Source of the DNA: an uncultured Clostridia bacterium
GTDB lineage: Bacteria > Bacillota > Clostridia > Christensenellales > Borkfalkiaceae
NCBI GenBank assembly: GCA_905235765.1
Contig: CAJOMM010000046.1
Span: forward strand, 1-6,513
Direction: 5' to 3'
Length of the DNA: 6,513 nt
A model generated the notes under the pieces. The model was not told the origin of the DNA. It ran no database searches and saw only the letters and a list, made by a program, of their open reading frames with translations. Shown one piece after another: positions 1 to 6,215 of this stretch. The first letter of the stretch is position 1. Each line of letters begins with the position of its first letter. The position numbers were made by a program, and so were the translations under genes.

Positions 1-1056
1 ACAGACTGGATAAACAAACTTATGCCGCCCGTTATTATCGGACCCACGGTCGCTTTGATAGGTTTATCTCTTTCCGGTTCTGCTATGAATAATTTAATGT
101 ACGTTACGGTTGATTCTGCGAAGAATTATAACCTTCTTGCGATACTTGTCGGGTTGGTTACGTTCTTTATTGTTATAATCGCTTCCGTTAAGGGCAATAA
201 AACGTTAAAATTGTTCCCCTTTATCGTCGGCGTTTTAGGCGGTTACATACTTGCGACGGCAATAACTTTAATAGGTTATAACGCTTGCGGTTCGGAATAT
301 TGCAAACTTATTGATTTCTCACAATTTGCAACCATTACAGATTTTAGTAACTGGCTTCCTAACATTACGTTTATAGGTGCGATTAAAGAAGGCGCAGATA
401 AACTAGACGGTTTTGCCGGAGTTCTCTCATTGTTTGTTGCGTTTGCGCCCGTAGCGCTCGTCGTATTCGCAGAACACATTGCCGATCACAAGAATTTAAG
501 TTCTGGTAAAGATCTTCTTAAAGATCCGGGACTTCACAGAACGCTTTTAGGCGACGGCGTAGGTTCTTTTGCCGGTGCGCTCTTCGGCGGCTGCCCCAAC
601 ACCACTTACGGCGAATCTATCGGCTGTGTGGCAATAACCGGCAACGCTTCCGTTTGGACGATTTTCACCGCAGCGATTATGTGTATAGTTATTGCGTTCA
701 TATATCCTTTGATGGTATTCGTAGCGACGATTCCCGATTGTATAGTCGGCGGTATATGTATAGCGCTTTACGGATTTATCGCGGTCTCCGGTCTCCGTAT
801 GTTCAAAAACGTTGACCTTGACAACTCCAAGAACCTCTTTATAGTAGCTACGATATTGGTAACGGGACTCGGCGGACTTGTGTTAAACTTCGGAAAAGTT
901 TCCATTTCGAGTATAGCATGCGCGTTGATCCTCGGCATTATCGTTAATCTCGTGTTAAAGCCCGGCAAAGCTGAAGTCAAGAAAGAGGTCAAATACGAAA
1001 ATCCCACCGAAGAAAACATGTTCGGAACTCAGGAAATAAAAGAAGAAAATAAGTGA
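1..1056 (+). CDS. uraA: Uracil permease (UraA/PyrP, NCS2 family), 5' end outside window
   Basis: This is an integral membrane transporter of the NCS2 (nucleobase:cation symporter 2) family that imports uracil for salvage. The frame is open from the first base, and the residues before the internal ATG at 22 (WINKL, then MPPVIIGPTVALIGLSLS) continue the family match, so the true start lies upstream; 351 residues are visible of about 430 usual. Evidence includes many hydrophobic segments, the motif AEHIADH around residues 157-163 (Glu codon 472-474), and GGCPNTTYGESIG near residue 200 (Glu codon 613-615). NTTYGE is typical of uracil rather than xanthine permeases, and by motif position the two Glu residues correspond to substrate-binding residues of E. 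coli UraA (inferred). The protein ends in a charged Lys/Glu-rich tail. The stop is 8 nt before upp, so the two are surely co-transcribed. Any pyrimidine-responsive leader would lie outside the window. Confidence 0.94.
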   Translation, partial: TDWINKLMPPVIIGPTVALIGLSLSGSAMNNLMYVTVDSAKNYNLLAILVGLVTFFIVIIASVKGNKTLKLFPFIVGVLGGYILATAITLIGYNACGSEYCKLIDFSQFATITDFSNWLPNITFIGAIKEGADKLDGFAGVLSLFVAFAPVALVVFAEHIADHKNLSSGKDLLKDPGLHRTLLGDGVGSFAGALFGGCPNTTYGESIGCVAITGNASVWTIFTAAIMCIVIAFIYPLMVFVATIPDCIVGGICIALYGFIAVSGLRMFKNVDLDNSKNLFIVATILVTGLGGLVLNFGKVSISSIACALILGIIVNLVLKPGKAEVKKEVKYENPTEENMFGTQEIKEENK

Positions 1057-1058
1057 GG
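1055..1058 (+). promoter_or_regulatory. Ribosome binding site of upp (start-deciding)
   Basis: GAGG lies 6 nt before ATG 1065 and overlaps the uraA stop codon (1054-1056). This supports start 1065 over the upstream in-frame GTG at 1053 and suggests translational coupling of upp to uraA. Confidence 0.75.
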
Positions 1059-1064
1059 CGAAAA

Positions 1065-1703
1065 ATGAAAGAATATAAAAACGTTCATATCCTCGACCAT
1101 CCGCTTATCCGTCATAAAGTTGCGTTAATAAGGGATAAAAATACAAATACCAAACAGTTCAGAGAAATAATCTGCGAGATCGCAACGCTTATGGCTTACG
1201 AAAGTTTCAAAGACGTTCCCACGCAGGAAATAGAAGTTGAAACGCCGTTGGAAAGGACTAAGCAAACGGTCGTTAAAGAAAATTCAGTAGCGATAGTTCC
1301 GATACTCCGCGCAGGACTCGGCATGGTGGACGGAATATTAACCTTGTTTCCGGCGGCAAAAGTAGGACACATAGGGCTTTACCGAGACAAACACACGTTG
1401 GAGCCGCACGAATATTACTGCAAATTGCCGAAGAACATAGAAGAAAAGGTAGTAATGATAGTAGATCCTATGCTTGCAACCGGCGGTTCCGCTTGCGACG
1501 CTATAAAGTTGCTTAAGGCACGCGGCTGCAAAAGGATAAAACTGATGTCCATAATCGCTGCCCCCGTAGGCGTTGAGAAAGTTGCCGAAACTCATCCCGA
1601 CATAGATATATACGTTTCTACGCTCGATAGATGCCTTAACGAAAACGGGTATATTCTGCCCGGTCTCGGCGACGCAGGCGACAGAATATTCGGCACGAAA
1701 TAA
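1065..1703 (+). CDS. upp: Uracil phosphoribosyltransferase
   Basis: A cytosolic salvage enzyme that makes UMP and pyrophosphate from uracil and PRPP. The 212-residue product is close to the usual 208-212 of the family. Visible landmarks are VPILRAGLGMVDG (residues 78-90), the PRPP-binding loop IVDPMLATGGS (132-142), and the C-terminal uracil-binding segment GYILPGLGDAGDRIFGTK (195-212), which ends exactly as in E. coli Upp. I place the start at ATG 1065 because GAGG at 1055-1058 lies 6 nt upstream and the protein then begins MKEYKNVHILDHPL as expected. A GTG at 1053 is in frame but would overlap the uraA stop and its own binding site. The gene follows uraA by 8 nt and is closed by a strong terminator, so uraA-upp form a complete uptake and conversion unit. 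Confidence 0.97.
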   Translation: MKEYKNVHILDHPLIRHKVALIRDKNTNTKQFREIICEIATLMAYESFKDVPTQEIEVETPLERTKQTVVKENSVAIVPILRAGLGMVDGILTLFPAAKVGHIGLYRDKHTLEPHEYYCKLPKNIEEKVVMIVDPMLATGGSACDAIKLLKARGCKRIKLMSIIAAPVGVEKVAETHPDIDIYVSTLDRCLNENGYILPGLGDAGDRIFGTK

Positions 1704-1726
1704 TCGTCTTTATTGGAAAATTTTTC

Positions 1727-1767
1727 AAAGCGGAGAAAACCGAACGTTTTCTCCGCTTTTTATTTTT
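1727..1767 (+). terminator. Rho-independent terminator after upp
   Basis: A perfect 14-bp inverted repeat (AAAGCGGAGAAAAC at 1727-1740, GTTTTCTCCGCTTT at 1746-1759) with a 5-nt loop (CGAAC) is followed by a T-rich tract running with few interruptions to about 1784. It begins 24 nt after the upp stop codon and separates the uracil salvage unit from the pyrH operon. The minus-strand side has no comparable immediate T run, so I call it for the + strand only. Confidence 0.93.
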
Positions 1768-1784
1768 GTTTTTTATTTTTTTTA

Positions 1785-1813
1785 TAGACAAACGAAAGAA
1801 AATATGGTATGAT
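1785..1813 (+). promoter_or_regulatory. Sigma-70/SigA-type promoter for the pyrH operon, extended -10
   Basis: The -35 hexamer TAGACA (1785-1790, one mismatch to consensus) and the -10 hexamer TATGAT (1808-1813) are separated by 17 bp. TGG at 1805-1807 gives an extended -10 element (TGn). Just upstream is the long T-rich tract of the upp terminator, which could act as an UP-like element. The predicted transcription start is near 1820, giving a 5' leader of about 40 nt before the pyrH ATG. No operator or riboswitch is evident in this short leader. Confidence 0.85.
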
Positions 1814-1849
1814 TTAACAGTAAAATAAATGCTTATGAATACTTTTTCT

Positions 1850-1855
1850 AAGGAG
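1850..1855 (+). promoter_or_regulatory. Ribosome binding site of pyrH (start-deciding)
   Basis: AAGGAG lies 6 nt upstream of ATG 1862. Two earlier in-frame ATGs (1829 and 1835) have no such site and lie only about 10-15 nt after the predicted transcription start, so 1862 is the chosen start. Confidence 0.88.
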
Positions 1856-1861
1856 AATTCA

Positions 1862-2569
1862 ATGGGAAACGCAAAATATAAAAGAGTACTGATAAAACTT
1901 TCCGGAGAGGCGCTCGCCGGAGACCAGGGCAACGGGATTGACGAAAAGACTTTAGGTAAAGTCGTCGACCAGATAATAGCGGTAAAAAACCTCGGTGTGG
2001 AAATCGGAATTGTGGTAGGCGGCGGTAATTTTTGGAGAGGCAGACAAGGTGCCGAAATGGATCGTACGACCGCCGACCATATGGGAATGCTCGCAACCGT
2101 CCTTAACGCGCTTGCAATACAGGACGCTTTGGAGAGAAAAGGCGTTCAGACGAGGGTTCAGACGGCACTTACCATAACCAGAGTGGCGGAACCTTATATT
2201 TTGAGAAAAGCTTTGTCGCACCTCAATAAAGGAAGAGTCGTTATATTTGCTTGCGGTACGGGTAATCCTTATTTTACTACCGATACTGCCGCAGCGCTTC
2301 GCGCGGCGGAGATAAACGCAGAGATGTTACTTTTAGCCAAAAATGTAGACGGAATTTACGATTCCGATCCCAAGCTCAATTCTGCCGCAAAAAAACTCAA
2401 AGAAATTAGTTACAGAGATTTTATAGCGCAAGGGTTAAAAGCTATGGATACTACGGCAATAACTATTTGTATGGAAAACAATATTCCGGTTCTTGCTTTC
2501 GGGCTTTTTGAAAAAGACTCTTTGGTAAGGGCGGCGAAAGGCGAAGATATCGGCACTATTATAAATTAA
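1862..2569 (+). CDS. pyrH: UMP kinase
   Basis: A cytosolic amino-acid-kinase-fold enzyme that phosphorylates UMP to UDP with ATP, an essential step of pyrimidine nucleotide synthesis for both de novo and salvage UMP. The product has 235 residues (family about 235-245). Landmarks are the N-terminal KLSGEAL (12-18), the glycine-rich VVGGGNFWRGRQG (51-63), ADHMGMLATVLNALA (71-85) as in E. coli PyrH, CGTGNPYFTTDTAAALRA (131-148) and LLAKNVDGIYDSDP (157-170). The start is fixed by AAGGAG at 1850-1855. It is the first gene after the promoter at 1785-1813 and lies 13 nt before frr. In many bacteria rpsB and tsf precede pyrH; here upp does. Confidence 0.97.
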   Translation: MGNAKYKRVLIKLSGEALAGDQGNGIDEKTLGKVVDQIIAVKNLGVEIGIVVGGGNFWRGRQGAEMDRTTADHMGMLATVLNALAIQDALERKGVQTRVQTALTITRVAEPYILRKALSHLNKGRVVIFACGTGNPYFTTDTAAALRAAEINAEMLLLAKNVDGIYDSDPKLNSAAKKLKEISYRDFIAQGLKAMDTTAITICMENNIPVLAFGLFEKDSLVRAAKGEDIGTIIN

Positions 2570-2582
2570 AAGGAGAAATTTT

Positions 2583-3158
2583 ATGGCTATCGAAAATGAA
2601 CAATACGAAATGATAATGATGGAAACGATGGAAAAAACCGAAAAGACAGTTTCCGTTTTGAACAGCGAATACGTAACGATAAGGGCAGGTAGGGCGAATC
2701 CGCATATTCTCGATAAAGTTCAGGTCGATTATTACGGTACTCCGACTCCGATAAACCAAGTGGGAAACGTGACTGTAACCGACGGTAGATGCCTCGTCAT
2801 ATCGCCGTGGGACGCTTCTATGTTAAAGGTTATAGAAAAGCAGTTGCTGGCGGAAAACCTCGGTATAACCCCTACAAACGACGGTAAAGTTATAAGATTG
2901 GTGTTTCCTGCGCTTACCGAAGAGAGAAGAAAAGAAATAGTAAAACAGATAAAGAAAATGGCGGAAGACGCTAAAGTGGCAGTTCGCAACGTAAGGCGCG
3001 ATTCTATGGACGCGCTTAAAAAGATGAAAAACAACAAAGAACTTTCGGAAGACGAACACGCCGTTTGCGAAAAGGAAATCGATAAGGTTATTTCGGAGTC
3101 CGTGGACAAAATAGAAAAACTTTCGGCAGAAAAAGAAAAAGACGTAATGAGCGTTTAA
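2583..3158 (+). CDS. frr: Ribosome recycling factor
   Basis: A tRNA-shaped cytosolic factor that, with EF-G, splits the post-termination ribosome into subunits. The 191-residue product is a few residues longer than the usual 185, mainly through a slightly extended N-terminus. Visible conserved parts are TIRAGRANPHILDKV (32-46), VDYYGTPTPINQV (48-60), the domain-joining FPALTEERRKEIVK (108-121) and KVAVRNVRRD (131-140) with the conserved Arg-rich helix, then a charged helical C-terminus typical of domain I. AAGGAG at 2570-2575 lies 7 nt before the ATG. The gene follows pyrH by 13 nt and precedes uppS by 11 nt, the standard pyrH-frr-uppS order. Confidence 0.97.
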   Translation: MAIENEQYEMIMMETMEKTEKTVSVLNSEYVTIRAGRANPHILDKVQVDYYGTPTPINQVGNVTVTDGRCLVISPWDASMLKVIEKQLLAENLGITPTNDGKVIRLVFPALTEERRKEIVKQIKKMAEDAKVAVRNVRRDSMDALKKMKNNKELSEDEHAVCEKEIDKVISESVDKIEKLSAEKEKDVMSV

Positions 3159-3169
3159 CGGAGTTTTCG

Positions 3170-3862
3170 ATGGATAAAATTATCGAAAATATACCGGCAC
3201 ACGTCGGTATAATAATGGACGGGAACGGGCGCTGGGCTACCGCTCGCGGCAAAAAACGTTCTTTCGGGCACAAAGTTGGTTCTGAAAACGTTGAGAGAAT
3301 AGCCGAACACGCATTTAATTCCGGGGTAAAAACCCTTTCGCTTTTTGCTTTTTCATCGGAAAATTGGTCAAGACCAAAAGAAGAAGTCGATGAACTTATG
3401 CGTCTTTTAAATGTCTACCTTAAAAAGTTTATAGGTAAAATAAAAAAGAACGACGTGAGAATAAGAGTAATGGGGGACTTTTCCGTTCTTTCTGACAGCG
3501 TTAAGAATTCTATAAAAAAGGCGACGGAAGCCACGAAAGACAACACGTTTGGCACGATAAATATCGCGCTTAATTACGGCGGCAGACAGGAGATCGTTAA
3601 GGCTGTAAAAGAAATTATCGAAGACGGAGAAGACGTTTCCGTGGAAAGCATTTCTCGGCATTTATATACCGCCGATCTCGGAGAACCCGATTTGATAATA
3701 AGAACGGGCGGAGAATTGAGAATTTCGAATTTTATGTTGTTTCAAAGCGCTTATTCGGAACTTTATTTTACCGACGTATTATGGCCCGATTTCAACGAAG
3801 AAGAATTTGATAAAGCACTTTTAAGTTTTTCAAAAAGAAAACGCCGTTTTGGCGGTGTATAA
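3170..3862 (+). CDS. uppS: Undecaprenyl diphosphate synthase (cis-prenyltransferase)
   Basis: Condenses farnesyl diphosphate with isopentenyl diphosphates in cis to make the C55 lipid carrier precursor for peptidoglycan and other wall polymers. The product has 230 residues, at the short end of the family. Landmarks are HVGIIMDGNGRWA (11-23) with the catalytic Asp at 17, LFAFSSENWSRP (58-69), NIALNYGGRQEIV (131-143), and the isopentenyl-diphosphate-binding RTGGELRISNF (178-188) followed by YSELYFTDVLWPDF (195-208). GGAG at 3160-3163 lies 6 nt before ATG 3170. A hairpin-capable segment lies about 20 nt inside the gene (see findings). The product's substrate comes from the pathway of dxr, two genes downstream. 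Confidence 0.97.
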   Translation: MDKIIENIPAHVGIIMDGNGRWATARGKKRSFGHKVGSENVERIAEHAFNSGVKTLSLFAFSSENWSRPKEEVDELMRLLNVYLKKFIGKIKKNDVRIRVMGDFSVLSDSVKNSIKKATEATKDNTFGTINIALNYGGRQEIVKAVKEIIEDGEDVSVESISRHLYTADLGEPDLIIRTGGELRISNFMLFQSAYSELYFTDVLWPDFNEEEFDKALLSFSKRKRRFGGV

Positions 3863-3879
3863 AATTTTATGGGAGATTT

Positions 3880-4722
3880 ATGTTAAAAAGAACCGTAACC
3901 GGCGCCGTATACGTGGCGGTCATCGCCGGTTTTTTTGTTTTAAGGCAATTTGTCGATTATAGATTATTTGACGTTTTAGTCTGGTTTTTTTGCGCGTTGG
4001 GAACGTTTGAGGTTTCGCGCGCCATAAAAGGCGGACTTGAAAAATCGGTTTATTTCGCGGCGATAATTTTCGGCGTTTTGTTTGTGCCGATTTATTGTCT
4101 TTTTCAATATGCGATAATTGGAAAAGCCGGCGGTTATGCCGCGCTTATTTTAGCAGGCGCTTTCTTGATTTTTTCCGTTTCATATTCGGGGATAAAATGC
4201 AACTTTAAAAATTTGTCCGGAAATATTCTTCCGTTTATTTATCCGAGTTTATTGCTTTTGACTATACTTTTGACCAACGATTTTAACGATAATTCTTTTA
4301 TCGCTCTTCTACTTGTTTTCGTAATATCGCCGGTTTGCGATACCTTTGCGTATCTCGTCGGTATGACTTACAATAAAATCCGTAAAGGAAAGGCTAAGAA
4401 ATTTTGTCCTCGTCTTTCTCCGAAAAAAACTTGGGCGGGCGCAACAGGCGGAGTTGTGGGCGGCATAATCGCGTCGGTAGTTTTGCTTTATATCGTAGGT
4501 TTTGAATCCGATAAATTATCTCCCGTTTTAGCGTTTATCATTATCGGAGTGGTAGCCGCAGTCTTAACCGAAGTAGGAGATCTGTTTGAAAGTTATATAA
4601 AGCGAAGAGTGGGAATAAAGGATATGGGAAATCTCATGCCCGGGCACGGCGGTATTATGGACAGGATAGACGGTATGACTTTCGCTGCCGCATTTATATA
4701 TTTTATATTTTTAATTTTATGA
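3880..4722 (+). CDS. cdsA: Phosphatidate cytidylyltransferase (CDP-diacylglycerol synthase)
   Basis: A polytopic membrane enzyme that makes CDP-diacylglycerol from phosphatidate and CTP, the branch point for phospholipid synthesis. The product has 280 residues (family about 260-290), with roughly eight hydrophobic segments. Motifs are CDTFAYLVG (153-161), SPKKTWAGATGG (180-191), EVGDLFES (231-238), and the full family signature from Ser238 to Asp264: S-x-x-K-R-x4-KD-x5-PGHGG-x2-DR-x-D. The metal- and substrate-binding Asp residues are all present. The start at 3880 has GGGAG at 3871-3875, only 4 nt upstream, which is tight but usable; an out-of-frame ATG at 3869 is not the start. A terminator-like hairpin overlaps the first 60 nt of the gene (see the separate entry). 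Confidence 0.96.
   Translation: MLKRTVTGAVYVAVIAGFFVLRQFVDYRLFDVLVWFFCALGTFEVSRAIKGGLEKSVYFAAIIFGVLFVPIYCLFQYAIIGKAGGYAALILAGAFLIFSVSYSGIKCNFKNLSGNILPFIYPSLLLLTILLTNDFNDNSFIALLLVFVISPVCDTFAYLVGMTYNKIRKGKAKKFCPRLSPKKTWAGATGGVVGGIIASVVLLYIVGFESDKLSPVLAFIIIGVVAAVLTEVGDLFESYIKRRVGIKDMGNLMPGHGGIMDRIDGMTFAAAFIYFIFLIL
3897..3940 (+). other. Terminator-like hairpin inside the start of cdsA
   Basis: AACCGGCG (3897-3904) and CGCCGGTT (3924-3931) are perfect reverse complements. CCG (3905-3907) and CGG (3917-3919) can add an inner stem across a 4-nt bulge. The right arm runs into a T tract (seven T at 3930-3936, then GTTTT). The layout resembles an intrinsic terminator but lies within codons 6-20 of cdsA, and the T tract encodes Phe residues of the first membrane segment, so it may be coincidental. 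The large loop weakens it. Confidence 0.35.
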
Positions 4723-4734
4723 CGCGGAGATAAA

Positions 4735-5883
4735 ATGAAAAAAATTGCTTTGATCGGAAGTACCGGATCTATCGGCGTGCAAGTGTTAAACGTCGTAAGA
4801 AGGAATCCTGAAAAATTCAAAATCGTTTCATTAGCTTGTGGCAAAAACGTTGAATTATTTTCCAAGCAGGTAAAGGAATTTTCTCCTTTGATCGCGACCG
4901 CTGCGGAAAGTTCTGATGACCTTTCCGAGCTTATGAAATCTGAAAAATTTACCGAATTTTTTATAGGAGAAAACGCTTATATAGAAGCGATAACGGAAGA
5001 AGCCGATCTGGTCGTCGTATCGCTTGTCGGATTTTCAGGGCTTTCCGCCGTATTAAAAGCGATAGAAAAGGGTAAAAACATTGCGCTCGCCAATAAAGAG
5101 AGTTTAGTCGTCGGAGGAGAGATCGTAACGCGTTTGGCAAAAGAAAAGGGCGTTTCCGTTTATCCGATAGACAGCGAACATTCCGCAGTCTGGCAGGCGC
5201 TCGGTTTTGATTTCAATAAGCCTTTTAATAAAATTATTCTGACGGCAAGTGGCGGTGCTTTCAGGGATAAAACCAAAGAACAATTAAAAACCGTTACCGT
5301 TGCCGACGCTCTTAAACACCCCAACTGGAACATGGGGGCAAAAATAACAATAGATTGCGCCACCCTTGTCAATAAAGCTTTTGAAGTTATAGAAGCAAAA
5401 TGGCTTTTCAATGCTGATTTTGACAGCATTGACGTAATAATTCATAGGGAAAGCGTCATACACTCTATGGTAGAGTATAAAGACGGAGCGGTTATCGCGC
5501 AACTTGGCGTTCCTTCGATGGAATTGCCGATTCAAATCGCGATATCCTATCCTGATCGGTTACCGTCAGGCGTTAAATTTTTAAACTTTGCCGAGATAGG
5601 AAAACTTTCTTTCGAGACTCCCGATTACGACAGATTTCCTTGTTTTAACACCGTAAAAGAAGCGGGAATCAAAGGCGGCGCGTATCCGGCAGTTGCGTGC
5701 GGCGCAAACGATACGGCGGTTAAAGCATTTATGCAAGGCAAAATAAAATACGGTGATATTTATAAAAGCATAAGAGGTGCGCTTGAAAAATTTGGCGGCG
5801 TTTACGATGGGAGTTATGACAGTTTAAGGTCGGCGCACGATTTTGCCGCTGAATACGTAAAAAATATGTTCGGAGTAAAATGA
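4735..5883 (+). CDS. dxr: 1-deoxy-D-xylulose 5-phosphate reductoisomerase
   Basis: A cytosolic NADPH-dependent, divalent-metal enzyme that converts DXP to 2-C-methyl-D-erythritol 4-phosphate, the first committed step of the MEP isoprenoid pathway and the target of fosmidomycin. The product has 382 residues (family about 380-400). Landmarks are the Rossmann GSTGSIG (8-14), ALANKESLVVGGEIV (117-131), PIDSEHSAVWQAL (144-156) with metal ligands Asp146 and Glu148, LTASGGAFRD (169-178), the flexible-loop HPNWNMG (195-201), and LVNKAFEVIEAKWLF (211-225) with Asn213, Lys214 and ligand Glu217. GGAG at 4726-4729 lies 5 nt before ATG 4735. The gene follows cdsA by 12 nt and overlaps rseP by 4 nt. Nothing is missing from the active site. 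Confidence 0.97.
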   Translation: MKKIALIGSTGSIGVQVLNVVRRNPEKFKIVSLACGKNVELFSKQVKEFSPLIATAAESSDDLSELMKSEKFTEFFIGENAYIEAITEEADLVVVSLVGFSGLSAVLKAIEKGKNIALANKESLVVGGEIVTRLAKEKGVSVYPIDSEHSAVWQALGFDFNKPFNKIILTASGGAFRDKTKEQLKTVTVADALKHPNWNMGAKITIDCATLVNKAFEVIEAKWLFNADFDSIDVIIHRESVIHSMVEYKDGAVIAQLGVPSMELPIQIAISYPDRLPSGVKFLNFAEIGKLSFETPDYDRFPCFNTVKEAGIKGGAYPAVACGANDTAVKAFMQGKIKYGDIYKSIRGALEKFGGVYDGSYDSLRSAHDFAAEYVKNMFGVK

Positions 5884-6215
5884 ATTTTCTGTTTTTAGCA
5901 AGTTTCGGTGAAATAGCTACTTACGTTTTATATATTTTATTGGCAATACTCGTTCTCCTCGTTATGATAACGGTACACGAATTCGGGCATTATATCGTCG
6001 GTAAAATATTCAAATTCGGAATAGAAGAATTTTCCATCGGGTTTGGGCCGAAACTGTTTTCCCGAAAGAATAAAAACGGAGAAAATTTTTCGATAAGGGC
6101 AATACCTTTAGGCGGTTATTGCGCTTTTAAGGGCGAGGACGGAGAAACCGACGATCCTTCGGCGTTTAACAATAAAAAACCAAAAAACCATATCAGCGAA
6201 TACTCGTGCTTTTAG
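5880..6215 (+). CDS. rseP: RseP/RasP-type site-2 zinc metalloprotease, N-terminal part ended early by a frameshift
   Basis: Site-2 proteases cut single-pass membrane proteins inside the bilayer, classically anti-sigma factors and signal peptide remnants. This 111-residue frame has a first membrane segment (about 12-32) running into the zinc motif HEFGH (33-37), then GIEEFSIGFGPKLFSRK (47-63) and IPLGGYCAFKGEDGE (75-89), all normal for the family. The frame should continue with a second membrane segment, a PDZ domain and a C-terminal Asp-containing zinc site for about 340-450 residues in total. Instead, after NNKKP (97-101) it enters a short nonsense tail and stops at 6213-6215. The break is at an 8-bp tandem duplication, and homologous sequence resumes in the -1 frame. 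The start ATG overlaps the dxr stop (ATGA), with GGAG at 5872-5875. As drawn it lacks half its active site and is probably inactive unless recoded. Confidence 0.9.
   Translation: MNFLFLASFGEIATYVLYILLAILVLLVMITVHEFGHYIVGKIFKFGIEEFSIGFGPKLFSRKNKNGENFSIRAIPLGGYCAFKGEDGETDDPSAFNNKKPKNHISEYSCF
6174..6189 (+). repeat. 8-bp tandem duplication (AAAAAACC x2) breaking the rseP frame
   Basis: AAAAAACC at 6174-6181 is repeated directly at 6182-6189 and followed by A. Deleting one copy gives the codons for NNKKPYQRILVLLAGAFMN, a normal site-2 protease junction. Eight bases shift the frame by -1, exactly what is needed to explain the interruption. Confidence 0.9.
6182..6188 (+). other. Possible -1 frameshift slippery heptamer A_AAA_AAC
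   Basis: In the frame of the upstream half, the bases are phased A_AAA_AAC (codons CCA 6180-6182, AAA, AAC), the canonical X_XXY_YYZ arrangement for -1 frameshifting. Slipping back one base would continue as PYQRILV, the correct downstream frame, with three extra residues overall (K, N, P). I find no Shine-Dalgarno-like stimulator 10-14 nt upstream and no strong stem-loop just downstream by eye, so activity is only a possibility. Confidence 0.3.

Noticed and set aside
511..526. Hairpin GATCTT-CTTA-AAGATC in uraA
   Set aside because: Only six AT-rich base pairs inside a conserved coding segment, with no T tract or other context.
782..797. 7-bp tandem repeat CGGTCTC x2 in uraA
   Set aside because: It encodes AVSGLR, a normal family sequence, in an intact frame, so there is no sign of an inserted repeat.
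1053..1064. GTG start for upp at 1053
   Set aside because: It overlaps the uraA stop and the GAGG that best serves ATG 1065, and it would add four non-homologous residues.
1829..1861. In-frame N-terminal extension or leader peptide for pyrH from ATG 1829 or 1835
   Set aside because: There is no ribosome binding site before these ATGs, they lie too close to the predicted transcription start, and AAGGAG at 1850-1855 with ATG 1862 gives the family-typical N-terminus.
2732..3109. Long minus-strand open frame opposite frr, and similar antisense frames across the window
   Set aside because: They lie wholly within clearly conserved + strand genes, lack ribosome binding sites and recognisable domains, and are frame shadows.
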